64,000 nt of DNA from an uncultured Ferrovibrio sp. (GTDB taxonomy: Bacteria; Pseudomonadota; Alphaproteobacteria; Ferrovibrionales; Ferrovibrionaceae). The stretch spans positions 124,001 through 188,000 of the forward strand of contig NZ_CALGPC010000002.1 in assembly GCF_937960835.1 (NCBI RefSeq), read 5' to 3'. Every line of letters starts with the position of its first letter. The first letter of the stretch is position 1. The notes below the pieces were generated by a model. That model did not search any database. It was not told the DNA's origin and was given only the letters and a program-made list of their open reading frames with translations. Shown in pieces: positions 34,548 to 45,411 of this stretch. The position numbers and the translations under genes are program-made.

Positions 34548-35831
34548 TCAGCCGAAGGTGTCTGCGATGATCCCGGCATACCAGCCGGCGGTATGCTCGG
34601 CTTCCGACTTGCGGAATGCGGCATCGGCCCTCACCGGCGAAACGCCGCCGGAATTGGGCACTTCCGCCACGCCCTGCGGACCCGGCCGGTAGGTGCCGGT
34701 GACCGAGATGCCGTATTCGGGTGTCACCAGGCTGTAGCAGGTGTTGTGATATACCGCTGCAGGAGCCTGCGTGCCGCGCAGCGACGACACCACGTTGGCC
34801 GCCACCACCTTGGCCTGGCTGTTCGCCGCCGTGCCCGATTTCGGCATTGCGCCGGCAATCGAGGCATCGCCCAGCACGTAAACATGCGCAGCCTTTCGCG
34901 ATGCGAAACTGGCCGGATCGATGGCGCACCAACCATTCGCTTCCGCCAGCCCGGCATCGAGGGCGATTTTGCCGGCCGTCTGTGGCGGGATGATGTTGAT
35001 CACGTCGCCCTTCTCGGTGCCGAAGCCGGTCTTTATCGTCATCGACTTCGGATCGACGCTCTCCACCTTGCCGCCATCCTTGCCGGCGATCCAGGTGATC
35101 ATGCCCGGATACTGGCTTTCCCAGGCGCCCATGAACAGGCCCTGCTTGGAGAAGGCATCCTTGGCGTCGAGGATCAGGATCTTTGACCTGGGCTTATGGG
35201 TCTTGAGATACCAGGCGATCATGCTCACCCGCTCGTAGGGTCCGGGCGGGCAGCGGAAGGGGTTGGCGGGCGGCGCGACGATCACCGTGCCGCCATCGCG
35301 CATCGCTTCCAGCTGCTTTTTCAGCAGCAGCGTCTGCGGACCGGCCTTCCAGGCATGCGGCATCACCGTATTGGCGGCCTGTTCGTTCCAGCCCGGCACG
35401 CCGTCGTATTTCAGTTCGATGCCCGGCGCGACCACCAGCCGGTCGTAGTTGAGCTGCGTGCCGTCCTTCAGCCGCACGCGGCGCGCATTGGTATCCACCG
35501 CCGTTGCTTCGCCGTGCACCAGCTTGACGCCATAGCGCTGCTGCAACGGATCGCGGCGATGCGTGATGTCCTCGATAGTGCGGATGCCACCCAGCACATA
35601 GTTGGAGAAGGGGCAGGTGACATAGGCCGGGTCGCGCTCGATCAGCGTGACCTCAATCCCGGGATCAAACAGCTTGATGTAACGCGCGGCCGTCGCACCG
35701 CCGAAACCGCCTCCGATCACCAAGACGCGGCCGCCATTCTGGGCCCGGGCGATATGCGGCATGCCGATGACGGCGGCCGCTGCGCCGGTTGCGGCCAGGA
35801 TATGTCGGCGGGTGAAAGTCTGCTTTGCCAT
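34548..35831 (-). CDS. fccB: Flavocytochrome c sulfide dehydrogenase, flavoprotein subunit
   Basis: A 427-residue FAD-dependent sulfide:cytochrome c oxidoreductase subunit. It begins with a Tat-type signal (TRRHILAATGAAAAVIG), then the FAD-binding RVLVIGGGFGGATAARYI and the FccB/SoxF segment AYVTCPFSNYVLGG. Cysteines in TCPFSN and GWCAID may form the redox disulfide next to flavin, and the C-terminal FCSD domain follows. The partner cytochrome gene ends 15 bases upstream. The pair should oxidise sulfide in the periplasm and feed electrons to the respiratory chain. Confidence 0.9.
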   Translation of the reverse strand: MAKQTFTRRHILAATGAAAAVIGMPHIARAQNGGRVLVIGGGFGGATAARYIKLFDPGIEVTLIERDPAYVTCPFSNYVLGGIRTIEDITHRRDPLQQRYGVKLVHGEATAVDTNARRVRLKDGTQLNYDRLVVAPGIELKYDGVPGWNEQAANTVMPHAWKAGPQTLLLKKQLEAMRDGGTVIVAPPANPFRCPPGPYERVSMIAWYLKTHKPRSKILILDAKDAFSKQGLFMGAWESQYPGMITWIAGKDGGKVESVDPKSMTIKTGFGTEKGDVINIIPPQTAGKIALDAGLAEANGWCAIDPASFASRKAAHVYVLGDASIAGAMPKSGTAANSQAKVVAANVVSSLRGTQAPAAVYHNTCYSLVTPEYGISVTGTYRPGPQGVAEVPNSGGVSPVRADAAFRKSEAEHTAGWYAGIIADTFG

Positions 35832-35846
35832 GGTTCGTGCCCCCGG

Positions 35847-36152
35847 TCAGTTCTTGGACAGGTACTCGGCGAGTGCCTTGAGCTGCTCATCCGAATAGCC
35901 GCGGGCGATGCGGCCCATGATCGTGTACGGGCGCTTGTCCGTCTTGAACTCGGTCAGAGCGGTGAAGAGCGTTGTCGCATCGACGCCATGAATCGGTGGC
36001 ATGGTCGGAGAGACATAGGACGCGCTGCCATGACAGACATTGCAGGTCTGTGCGGCCAAGGCGGTATCGCTGATGTTGCGCTGTTGCGCGAAGACCGGGG
36101 CTGCCGCGAGAAGGGCAGCCGAGACGGCAACGAGATAGGGCAGACGACGCAT
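35847..36152 (-). CDS. Periplasmic class I c-type cytochrome (FccA-like)
   Basis: A 101-residue precursor with a signal peptide (cleavage near PVFAQ) and one haem site CNVCHG; the axial Met is probably in TIMGRIARGYSDEQL, before a C-terminal helix ALAEYLS. It is the small electron-acceptor subunit for the downstream FccB. ATG 36152 has GGAGG six bases upstream. The 99-base upstream stretch to 36251 is markedly AT-rich and probably carries the operon promoter. Confidence 0.9.
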   Translation of the reverse strand: MRRLPYLVAVSAALLAAAPVFAQQRNISDTALAAQTCNVCHGSASYVSPTMPPIHGVDATTLFTALTEFKTDKRPYTIMGRIARGYSDEQLKALAEYLSKN

Positions 36153-36251
36153 TCTTACCTCCCTGCGATTCTGCAGGGCCGGAGCCTAGGTTGCTGCCGT
36201 TATTTACGCAAGATTAATTGTTGATATTTATATATTACAGCATAAACTTGT

Positions 36252-37127
36252 TTATTCTGTGACCTTACTCTCGCGGCCTGCCAGGATGATGGCGCCGACG
36301 ATCAGGGCCGCCCCTAGCAGGGTACGCCAGTCCAGACTCTCGCCATAGGCGATGACGCCCACGGCCAGTGCGGTCACCAGTTCGCTGGCCCCGGCAATCG
36401 CCGTGCGCTCGGCGCCGGCAATCGGCGCGCCCAGCAGCAGCAGTCCCAGCGCGCCCACCGTGCTGATCACCGCCAGGGCGGCGCTGGCGCCCCAGGCCAG
36501 GGCAGAGGCGGGCGCCTCTATGCCGCCATCGACGGCGATGCCGAGGATCAGCATGGCGATCAGCCCGCCCAGGAATACGCCACCCAGCCGGACCGGGATG
36601 GCCACCCGGCTCAGCCGCTTGGCAGCGATATGCATGAACAGCGCGTAGGCCAGCGGCGGAATGAAGGCCATGCCGATGCTGACGAGGTCGGCGCCATTGC
36701 CAAAACCGGTAGGCGACAGAATGAGGATGGCGGCAATCAGCACCAGCGCTGCAGCGACGGCATTCGCCACTGTCAGCCTTTCGCCGAAAGCTAGCCAGCC
36801 GATCAGGATGGTGAACAGCGGATAGGTGAACAGGATCAGCACCGTCAGCGCCACGGTGAGCTGCTTCAGTGCCAGGAAATAGAAGAACATCGTGCCCATG
36901 TATCCCGCGCCTGCAGTGACCGCGACGGCCATGTCGCGCGGCGCGGCGAGGAAGCGCCGGATGAAAGGCAGCAGGCAGAGGCAGGCGAGGGCAAAGCGCC
37001 AGACGAGCAACGATAGCGGCGTCAGGCCCTCGTCATAGGCGGTGCGTGCGAACAGCGGCATCAGGCCGAAGCCGACGGCCCCGAGCGTGACCAGAGCCAT
37101 GCCAAGCAGGGGAGAGCGATAAGACAT
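36252..37127 (-). CDS. EamA/DMT-family transporter
   Basis: A 291-residue protein with ten hydrophobic segments arranged as two EamA repeats. Typical marks are GFGLMPLFARTAYDEGLTP, then TVALTVLILFTYPLFTILIG in the first repeat, and a matching ERTAIAGASELVTALAVGV in the second. It is a metabolite or amino-acid exporter by family; the substrate cannot be read from sequence. It lies downstream of the SDR gene across a terminator, so it is probably transcribed separately. Confidence 0.92.
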   Translation of the reverse strand: MSYRSPLLGMALVTLGAVGFGLMPLFARTAYDEGLTPLSLLVWRFALACLCLLPFIRRFLAAPRDMAVAVTAGAGYMGTMFFYFLALKQLTVALTVLILFTYPLFTILIGWLAFGERLTVANAVAAALVLIAAILILSPTGFGNGADLVSIGMAFIPPLAYALFMHIAAKRLSRVAIPVRLGGVFLGGLIAMLILGIAVDGGIEAPASALAWGASAALAVISTVGALGLLLLGAPIAGAERTAIAGASELVTALAVGVIAYGESLDWRTLLGAALIVGAIILAGRESKVTE

Positions 37128-37190
37128 GCAGACCTTCGTCGTCCTCGGGTTTGTCCCAAGGCGCTTATTGGTGTTGGTTCGCGACAGTGG

Positions 37191-37221
37191 AAAAACGAAA
37201 CGCCCGGGTCAAGCCCGGGCG
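37191..37221 (-). terminator. Intrinsic terminator of the purF-SDR operon
   Basis: The arms CGCCCGGG and CCCGGGCG (37201-37221) have a five-base loop. On the minus strand they are followed by TTTCGTTTTT. It lies just after the SDR stop codon. Confidence 0.85.
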
Positions 37222-37226
37222 CGCCG

Positions 37227-37949
37227 CTACTTCTTGATCCCGCAATATTCGCGGGCGGAGATCCATTCGCCGTGGCGCTGGCAGGAAGCCTCGGCCAAAG
37301 CGACGAAGACTTCCATGATGTCTTCCGGCTTGGGCAGCGTATTCGGATCTTCGCCGGGGAAGGCATCGGCGCGCATCTTCGATTGCGTGCCGCCGGGATT
37401 GACGAGGTTCACCCGGATGTTGCTCTGTGCCACTTCCTTGGCATAGGTCAGCACCAGGTTGTCCAGCGCGGCTTTCGAAGCCGCGTAGGCGCCCCAGTAG
37501 GCGCGCGCATCTCGGGCGACGGACGAGGTCACGAAGATCGCGCGGCCGGCAGGCGAGACATTGAGCAAAGGATGCACGGCGCGCAGCAGGCGCTGATTGG
37601 CATGCACATTGACCTTGAACACCTTCTCCCACATATCCGGCGGATACTGGTGCATCGGCGTCATGCGGCCCAGGATGCCGGCATTGCCGACCAGGATGTC
37701 GAGGCGGCCGAAACGCTCCAGCAGCGGCGCGGCCAGACCGTCGATCATCTCGGTTTTTTCCAGATCAAGCGGCACCAAAGTGGCGGTGCCGCCGGCGGCC
37801 TTGATCTCGTCATCGAGTTCTTCCAAAGCACCGACGGTGCGGGCCACGCAGATCACATGGGCGCCTTCCGCCGCATAGCGCCGCGCAATCGCCGCACCAA
37901 TACCTCTGCTGGCGCCGGTGATCAGCGCGATCCGGTCTTTCAATCGCAT
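37227..37949 (-). CDS. Short-chain dehydrogenase/reductase
   Basis: A 240-residue classical SDR: cofactor motif TGASRGIGAAIA, NAG at about 90, then catalytic Ser in VTSSVARDAR and the YAASK pair after WGAYAASK. Position downstream of purF is conserved in many alphaproteobacteria. The natural substrate is unknown. It starts 11 bases after purF ends and closes the operon before a terminator. Confidence 0.93.
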   Translation of the reverse strand: MRLKDRIALITGASRGIGAAIARRYAAEGAHVICVARTVGALEELDDEIKAAGGTATLVPLDLEKTEMIDGLAAPLLERFGRLDILVGNAGILGRMTPMHQYPPDMWEKVFKVNVHANQRLLRAVHPLLNVSPAGRAIFVTSSVARDARAYWGAYAASKAALDNLVLTYAKEVAQSNIRVNLVNPGGTQSKMRADAFPGEDPNTLPKPEDIMEVFVALAEASCQRHGEWISAREYCGIKK

Positions 37950-37960
37950 CGTTTCTTGTC

Positions 37961-39418
37961 TCAGCTATATTCGGCGAGGAGGGTCAGCTGCCTCGGGCCG
38001 CGCGCGGGCTTGGCGATCTCGTCGGTCAGGCCGATGGGATAATCGCCCGAGAAGCAGGCGTCGCAGAAGGCCGGCTTGGCGGCGTCGCGGGCCGGGCGGC
38101 CCATGGCGCGGTAGAGGCCATCCATCGACAGGAAGGCAAGGCTGTCTGCCTTGATGAACTTGGCCATCTCTTCGACCGTGTGGGTCGCGGCCAGCAGCTT
38201 CGAGCGCTCCGGCGTATCCACGCCATAGAAGCAGCTATGGGTGGTCGGCGGAGAAGCGATGCGCATATGCACTTCGCGCGCGCCGGCATCGCGCACCATT
38301 TCGACAATCTTGGTCGAGGTGGTGCCGCGCACGATGGAATCGTCCACCAGCACGACCCGCTTGCCCTCGATATAGGCGCGGTTGGCGTTGTGCTTCAGCT
38401 TCACGCCGAGATGGCGGATCTGGTCGGTCGGCTCGATGAAGGTGCGGCCGACATAATGGTTGCGGATAATGCCGAGTTCGAAGGGAATGCCGCTCTCGGC
38501 GGCATAGCCGATGGCCGCCGGCACGCCGCTATCGGGAACCGGGATCACCACATCGGCTTCGATCGGGTTTTCGCGGGCAAGCTCGGCGCCGATGCGCTTG
38601 CGCGCCTCATAGACGCTCATGCCTTCGACCCGCGAGTCCGGACGGGCGAAATAGATGTATTCGAAGATGCAGAAACGGCGCTGCACAGGCGGGAAGGGGC
38701 GATGCGAATGGATACCGTCGGCATCGATCACCACGAGCTCGCCCGGCTCGATGTCGCGCACGAATTCGGCACCAAGAATGTCCAGAGCGCAGGTCTCTGA
38801 TGCCAGTATCGGCGCGCCCTTGAGGTTGCCGAGCACCAGCGGACGGACGCCCCAGGGATCGCGCACGCCGATCAGCTTCTTCGGCGTCAGCAGCACCAAG
38901 GCGTAGGCACCCTCGACCTGCTTCAGCGCGTCGATGATGCGGTCCACGACCGTCGCCTTGCGGCTCAGCGCGATAAGATGAGTGATCACTTCCGTGTCCA
39001 TCGTGGACTGGAAGATGCTGCCCTGCGCGACCAGTTGATCGCGGATCTGGCGGGCATTGGTCAGGTTGCCGTTATGCGCCAGCGCAATGCCGCCCAGTTC
39101 CAGATCGGCATAGATCGGCTGCACGTTGCGCAGCAGCGTGCCGCCCGAGGTGGAGTAGCGCACATGCCCGATGGCGCTGTCGCCGGGCAGGCCGCGGATT
39201 ACCTTCTCGGATGAGAAATTCTGCGCCACATGGCCCAGTGCGCGATGGCTGTTGAAGCGGCCCTCATGGAAGGTGACGACACCGGCCGCCTCCTGTCCGC
39301 GATGCTGGAGGGCATGCAGGCCAAGCACGGTATTCGCGGCTGCATCGGGAGTGCCGAAGATGCCGAAAATGCCGCATTCCTCGTGCAGCTTGTCGTCGTC
39401 GAATGGATTCGTTTGCAT
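37961..39418 (-). CDS. purF: Amidophosphoribosyltransferase
   Basis: First committed enzyme of purine synthesis, making phosphoribosylamine from PRPP and glutamine; 485 residues. The N-terminal nucleophile is Cys15 after a 14-residue propeptide (MQTNPFDDDKLHEE-CGIFG). The glutaminase has RYSTSG and HNGNLTN; the PRPP site is VVLVDDSIVRGTTS. Cysteines CDACFSGDYP near the end suggest the Fe-S type. ATG 39418 is chosen because it places the propeptide at the usual length. The upstream 16 codons overlap the cvpA end and look spurious. Confidence 0.96.
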   Translation of the reverse strand: MQTNPFDDDKLHEECGIFGIFGTPDAAANTVLGLHALQHRGQEAAGVVTFHEGRFNSHRALGHVAQNFSSEKVIRGLPGDSAIGHVRYSTSGGTLLRNVQPIYADLELGGIALAHNGNLTNARQIRDQLVAQGSIFQSTMDTEVITHLIALSRKATVVDRIIDALKQVEGAYALVLLTPKKLIGVRDPWGVRPLVLGNLKGAPILASETCALDILGAEFVRDIEPGELVVIDADGIHSHRPFPPVQRRFCIFEYIYFARPDSRVEGMSVYEARKRIGAELARENPIEADVVIPVPDSGVPAAIGYAAESGIPFELGIIRNHYVGRTFIEPTDQIRHLGVKLKHNANRAYIEGKRVVLVDDSIVRGTTSTKIVEMVRDAGAREVHMRIASPPTTHSCFYGVDTPERSKLLAATHTVEEMAKFIKADSLAFLSMDGLYRAMGRPARDAAKPAFCDACFSGDYPIGLTDEIAKPARGPRQLTLLAEYS

Positions 39419-39462
39419 CTCTGGCGGCTCCGGCGCCCGACGGGTTTTCGCCCGCGGCGGCT

Positions 39463-40131
39463 TCAAGGCTTGTCCTGCGTCTTAATCAGACTTTCGATGC
39501 CCTGGCGTTCCTCGGTCTTATAGCCGGTTTGGCTGCGCGAGTCAGCGCTGCCCCCAGATGTTTGATTGGCCTGCGTCTGGTGGGCCGGAACCGGCGTCGG
39601 CTGCGGCCTCGGCTGGGCGTCCTTTGCAGGCTGCCGTCTGGGGTCCAGCTGACGCAGCACCAAGTCCATGGCCCAGTTATAGCCGGCCACGGCCAAGGGC
39701 CGGGTCCGCGCTTCCAGCAGCCATGCCGGCTGGGTCGGTGCCGGGATCAGCCGGTCGACGATCCACCAGGCCACCACCACGATCAGAGCGCCGCGCGCCA
39801 ACCCGAAGAGAAACCCCAGCGAACGGTCCACGGCGGAGGCGGCTGAGGCACGAACCTGCTCGGAAATCCAATGGGTCGCGATCGAGCACAGGATCAGGGT
39901 CGGCAAAAACAAAGCCGCTCCCGCGGCTATATCGGCGAAAATCCTGGACTCGATATAGGAGCGTGCAATATCGCGGGCAACCGGGAAGAGGAAATATGTC
40001 GCAGCCAGCGCGGCAACCCAGCCGGCAATCGACAGCACTTCCTTCACAAAGCCGCGGAACAGCGCCAATAGCGCCGACAGCAGCAGAACGACGATGACGA
40101 TCAGGTCAACGATATTGATCGGCAGCGACAA
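39463..40131 (-). CDS. cvpA: CvpA family inner-membrane protein
   Basis: A 222-residue protein with four membrane helices in the first 160 residues (NIVDLIVIVVLLLSALLALF, FRGFVKEVLSIAGWVAALAA and two more) and a hydrophilic Pro/Gln-rich cytoplasmic tail. CvpA homologues are linked to purF and to envelope homeostasis. The long disordered tail is longer than in E. coli and common in alphaproteobacteria. Confidence 0.93.
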   Translation of the reverse strand: MSLPINIVDLIVIVVLLLSALLALFRGFVKEVLSIAGWVAALAATYFLFPVARDIARSYIESRIFADIAAGAALFLPTLILCSIATHWISEQVRASAASAVDRSLGFLFGLARGALIVVVAWWIVDRLIPAPTQPAWLLEARTRPLAVAGYNWAMDLVLRQLDPRRQPAKDAQPRPQPTPVPAHQTQANQTSGGSADSRSQTGYKTEERQGIESLIKTQDKP

Positions 40132-40134
40132 GGG

Positions 40135-41579
<1,445 letters not shown>

Positions 41580-41580
<1 letters not shown>

Positions 41581-42350
41581 CAGGGTTTGAGGACTTCCAT
41601 CTTGATCGGGCCTTCGGCGCGACCGTGAATGAACTGATCGACATATTCGTTGCCGGAATTGTCGATCTGCTCCACTGGGCCGTGCCAGATGATCTTACCC
41701 TTGTAGATCATCGCGACATAGTCGGCGATCTTGCGGGCGCTGGCCATGTCATGGGTGATGCTCAGCGCCGTCGCGCCCAGCTTCCGCACGCAGGACAGGA
41801 TCAGGTCGTTGATAACATCGGCCATGATCGGATCGAGGCCGGTGGTCGGCTCGTCGAAGAAGATGATCTCCGGCTCGGCGGCGATGGCGCGCGCCAGGGC
41901 GACGCGCTTCTGCATGCCGCCCGACAGTTCCGCCGGAGACAGCTCGCCCACCTCAGGCCCGAGGCCAACCTGCGCCAGTTTCTCAAGCGCGATCCGCTTG
42001 GCCTCCTTGCGGTCCATCCTGCGGCCCTGGATCAGGCCGAAGGCGACGTTTTCCCAGACCGTGAGGCTGTCGAAGAGGGCAGAGCCCTGGAATAGCATGC
42101 CGAATTTGCGCAGGCTCTTCTCGCGTTCGGCGGAGTTGAACTTCAGCGAATCCTGGCCGTCGATCAGAATCTGGCCCTGCTCGGGGCGGATCAGGCCGAG
42201 GATGCATTTCAGCATCACCGACTTGCCCGAGCCCGAGCCGCCGATCACCACCAGCGACTTGCCGGCCGGTACTTCCAGATTGACGCCGTCGAGTACGACC
42301 TTGCGACCGAACCGCTTGCTGACATTCTTGAGGGCGATCTTGGGCTGCAT
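41580..42350 (-). CDS. mlaF: MlaF-type ABC ATPase (lipid transport to/from outer membrane)
   Basis: A 256-residue ATPase: Walker A GGSGSGKSV, Q-loop FQGSALFDSLTVWENV, signature LSGGMQKRVALARA, Walker B IIFFDEPTTGLDP and switch His in ITHDM. The FQGxALFDSxTVxENV segment is diagnostic of MlaF. It pairs with the permease gene that ends three bases upstream of its start. The C-terminal tail GNEYVDQFIHGRAEGPI is the usual MlaF dimerisation region. Confidence 0.93.
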
Positions 42351-42353
42351 CGC

Positions 42354-43133
42354 TCAGCGCCCTGCGAAGAAGATTTCGGTGACGAAGTAGTTCGCCACCA
42401 GGATCAGGATGGAGGACGACACCACGGCATCCGTGGTCGCGCGGCCGACGCCTTGCGCACCGCCTTTGGAGTTGAAGCCGTGATAGCAGCCCATCAGCGC
42501 GATGATGAAGCCGAACACGGCAGCCTTCGCCAAGCCCGAAACCACGTCCAGGGTTTCCAGGAAGTCGACCGTGTTCTTCAGATACGTACCAGCATTGAAG
42601 CCCAGCTTATGGATGCTGACCAGGTAGCCGCCCATCACGCCGATGATATCGGCCACCAGGATCAGGATCGGCAGGGTGATCACGCCGGCGATCATGCGCG
42701 GCACCACCAGATACTTGAACGGATTGGTCGACAGCGTGGTCAGCGCGTCGATCTGCTCGGTCACCCGCATGGTGCCGATCTCGGCGGCCATGGCGGAAGC
42801 GACGCGGCCGGCCACCATCAGGCCGCCCAGCACCGGGCCGAGCTCGCGGGTGATGCCCAGCACCACGATCCAGGCCACGGCGTTCTCGGCATTGAAGCGC
42901 GAGGAGCCGAGATAGATCTGCAGCGCCAGCACCATGCCGGTGAACAGTGCGGTCAGGCCGACCACCGGCAGAGAGAAATAGCCGATGGTCATCATCTGCT
43001 TGCCGGTGAGGCGGAAATAGAACGGCGGCGCGAAGACATGTCGCACCGAATGGAAGGTGAAGATCGCGACGCGGCCGATGGCGGCGCAGAAGTTCAGGAA
43101 GACGCGGCCGATGATGGCAAGCGGATTGATCAT
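42354..43133 (-). CDS. mlaE: MlaE-type ABC permease
   Basis: A 259-residue permease of the MlaE/YrbE family: five or six helices, LPVVGLTALFTGMVLALQIY, then ELGPVLGGLMVAGRVASAMAAEIGTMRVTEQIDAL, the family hallmark. It moves glycerophospholipids between inner and outer membrane with MlaF. The usual third gene, encoding the MCE protein MlaD, is absent here and must lie elsewhere or be replaced. Its ATG overlaps the alr stop (ATGA). Confidence 0.93.
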   Translation of the reverse strand: MINPLAIIGRVFLNFCAAIGRVAIFTFHSVRHVFAPPFYFRLTGKQMMTIGYFSLPVVGLTALFTGMVLALQIYLGSSRFNAENAVAWIVVLGITRELGPVLGGLMVAGRVASAMAAEIGTMRVTEQIDALTTLSTNPFKYLVVPRMIAGVITLPILILVADIIGVMGGYLVSIHKLGFNAGTYLKNTVDFLETLDVVSGLAKAAVFGFIIALMGCYHGFNSKGGAQGVGRATTDAVVSSSILILVANYFVTEIFFAGR

Positions 43134-44266
43134 GCGGCGCCGCCCTTGTAGACGCGGCGATAGCGGCGGCCGAGCTGCGTCAGGAATTCATAGGCAATGG
43201 TGCCGGCCTTGGCAGCCTGCACGTCAATGTCGATCCCGCCGCCAAGCAGGGTGACGCTCATTCCGGGCTGGCAGTCCTCTGCCGGCAGGGCGGAAACATC
43301 CAGGGTGATCAGATCCATCGAGACCCGCCCCGCAATTGGTACTTGCACATCACCCTGACGACCTTTGATGACCGCGCGGCCGTCGTGACCGGACAACGCA
43401 CGGGAGAAACCATCGGCATAACCGACCGCCACAGTGGCGATTCGGCTCGGTTTTTCAACGATATAGCCGGCACCGTAGCCAACGCTGCCCCCCCTGTCAA
43501 CGGAACGGACCTGGAGGATTTTGCCTTGTAATTGAACCACTTCCGCCATCCTGCCGGCCTCGTGCAGAGGCCCGGCCTCGGGCGGGAAGGGATTTGATCC
43601 GTAGAGCGCGATGCCCGGGCGCAGTATGTCGTGATGGTAGGCGGCGCCGAGGAAGACGCCGGCCGAATTGGCGAAGCTTCCCTTCAGTCTGGGGAAGCGT
43701 GCGCGCCAGGCTGCGAAGCGCTGACGCTGCGTCTCGTTCAGCGGATGATCGGGCTCATCGGCGCAGGCGAGGTGGGTCATCACGAATTCTAGCGCGATGC
43801 CCTCGAAGGCTGTCGGATCGGCCAGTAGGGCGTCGGCCTCCTGCGCAGTCAGGCCAAGGCGGTTCATGCCGGTATCGATATGCAGGGCCGCGGGAAGAGG
43901 GCGTCCAAGGCGGCGCGCCGTCTCGCGCCAGGCTGCGATCTGGCCGGGCGTCGACAGCGCAGGCACCAGGCCGGCCTCGGCCAGCGCAACTTCCGCACCG
44001 GCGGCAGGTCCATGCAGGATGTGGATGGTTGCCCCAGGCAGCACCTCGCGCAGCGCCAGCGCCTCGGTTGAATGCGCGACGAAGAAGCGGCGACAGCCCG
44101 CCCGCCACAAAGCCGGGCCAACTTGCGCGGTCCCCAGGCCATAGGCATCGGCCTTCACTACGGCCGCGCATTCCGCCTGCGGGGCAAGGCCGCCCAGCTT
44201 GCGCCAGTTGGCAACCAGCGCATCAAGATCAATGGTCAGAATCGCCTGGTCGCCGAAGGTGAGCAT
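43130..44266 (-). CDS. alr: Alanine racemase
   Basis: A 378-residue fold-type III PLP enzyme that makes D-alanine for peptidoglycan. The PLP lysine is Lys38 in AAVVKADAYGLG. The catalytic tyrosine is in the GYGAGY segment of the C-terminal barrel domain. The C-terminal half has VGYADGFSRALSG and the GRVSMDLITLDVS signature. The ATG at 44266 gives a normal family N-terminus. It is the first gene of the alr-mlaE-mlaF-radA-cvpA-purF-SDR run. Confidence 0.95.
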   Translation of the reverse strand: MLTFGDQAILTIDLDALVANWRKLGGLAPQAECAAVVKADAYGLGTAQVGPALWRAGCRRFFVAHSTEALALREVLPGATIHILHGPAAGAEVALAEAGLVPALSTPGQIAAWRETARRLGRPLPAALHIDTGMNRLGLTAQEADALLADPTAFEGIALEFVMTHLACADEPDHPLNETQRQRFAAWRARFPRLKGSFANSAGVFLGAAYHHDILRPGIALYGSNPFPPEAGPLHEAGRMAEVVQLQGKILQVRSVDRGGSVGYGAGYIVEKPSRIATVAVGYADGFSRALSGHDGRAVIKGRQGDVQVPIAGRVSMDLITLDVSALPAEDCQPGMSVTLLGGGIDIDVQAAKAGTIAYEFLTQLGRRYRRVYKGGAA

Positions 44267-44484
44267 GACGGGTGTTTAGCCCAGCCGCGCTCAAAGAAAC
44301 AGGCTTAAAAGCATCGAAGGTGACGAAGGGCACGCCATGTTGCAGGCCTGCATGCCCTGCCTTTGGACTTGCTCCGGCGGATCAGGCAGGCCAGACTGGC
44401 GGCACTGGGGGATGAGCCACGCAGAGGGCCACGGTCTTACAATCAAAACGTACAATCGAGATTAGTGGTTCGCTCAGGAAATTC

Positions 44485-45408
44485 ATGTCGGCGCCATCCC
44501 CAGCCTCCGGTCCCGCGAAGGGCCTGTTCTCCAATCCCTATCTGCTGCTGGTTCTGACCATGGCGATGTGGGGCGGCCATTCGGTGGTCAGCCGCCTGGC
44601 AGTGGGCGAGATTTCTCCCGCCTCGCTGACCTTCCTGCGCTGGGTGGTGGTGGCGAGCCTGATGATCGGCGTTGCCGGCCGCGGCCTGCGCGAGCATTGG
44701 CCGGTGCTGAAGCCGCGCCTGGGCTATCTCGCCGCTATGGGATCGCTGGGCTACACGGCCTACAACATCCTGCTCTACTGGTCGGCGCATTACACGACCG
44801 CGATCAACATCAACATCATCAACGGCGCCATGCCGGCGCTGATCTTCCTCGGCGCGCTGCTGGTCTTCGGCCAGCCTGTGCGGCCGCTGCAATGGGTCGG
44901 CACGATCGTGTCGATGGCGGGGGTGACGCTGACGGCGGCGAAGGGCGATCTTTCCACCTTGCTGGAACTGACGATCAATCGCGGCGACATTCTGATCCTG
45001 GTCGCCACGGCTTTGTATGCCGGCTATTCGGTGCTGCTGAGAAATCGCCCGATGGTCCCCAGCCTGGTGTTTTTCGCCGCCATGGCGCCGGCGGCGGCCT
45101 TGTCGTCGATCCTTTTGCTTGGCGTCGAGATCGCGGCGGGAGAATTCTTCTGGCCGACCTGGAAGGGCTGGGTCGCGTTGATTTACGTCGCGATCTTCCC
45201 CTCGCTGCTGTCGCAGATCTTTTTCATCCGCGCCGTCGAACTGATCGGCGCGGGCAGGGCGGGCCTGTTTACCAATCTGATGCCGCTCTTCGGCGCCAGC
45301 TTCGCCATGCTCATTCTTGGCGAAGCCTTGGCCTGGTATCATGTGGTTGCCTTGGCGCTGGTGCTCGGCGGCATCCTGCTTGCCGAGTGGAACCAGCGCC
45401 GCGGCTGA
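44485..45408 (+). CDS. EamA/DMT-family transporter
   Basis: A 307-residue protein with ten hydrophobic segments in two EamA repeats: MAMWGGHSVVSRLAVGEISP in the first, AININIINGAMPALIFLGALL at its end, and GAGRAGLFTNLMPLFGASFAML in the second. It is a probable exporter of unknown substrate, not closely similar to the other DMT protein at 36252. It is a single gene, convergent with the chemoreceptor (3-base gap). Confidence 0.93.
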   Translation: MSAPSPASGPAKGLFSNPYLLLVLTMAMWGGHSVVSRLAVGEISPASLTFLRWVVVASLMIGVAGRGLREHWPVLKPRLGYLAAMGSLGYTAYNILLYWSAHYTTAININIINGAMPALIFLGALLVFGQPVRPLQWVGTIVSMAGVTLTAAKGDLSTLLELTINRGDILILVATALYAGYSVLLRNRPMVPSLVFFAAMAPAAALSSILLLGVEIAAGEFFWPTWKGWVALIYVAIFPSLLSQIFFIRAVELIGAGRAGLFTNLMPLFGASFAMLILGEALAWYHVVALALVLGGILLAEWNQRRG

Positions 45409-45411
45409 ACG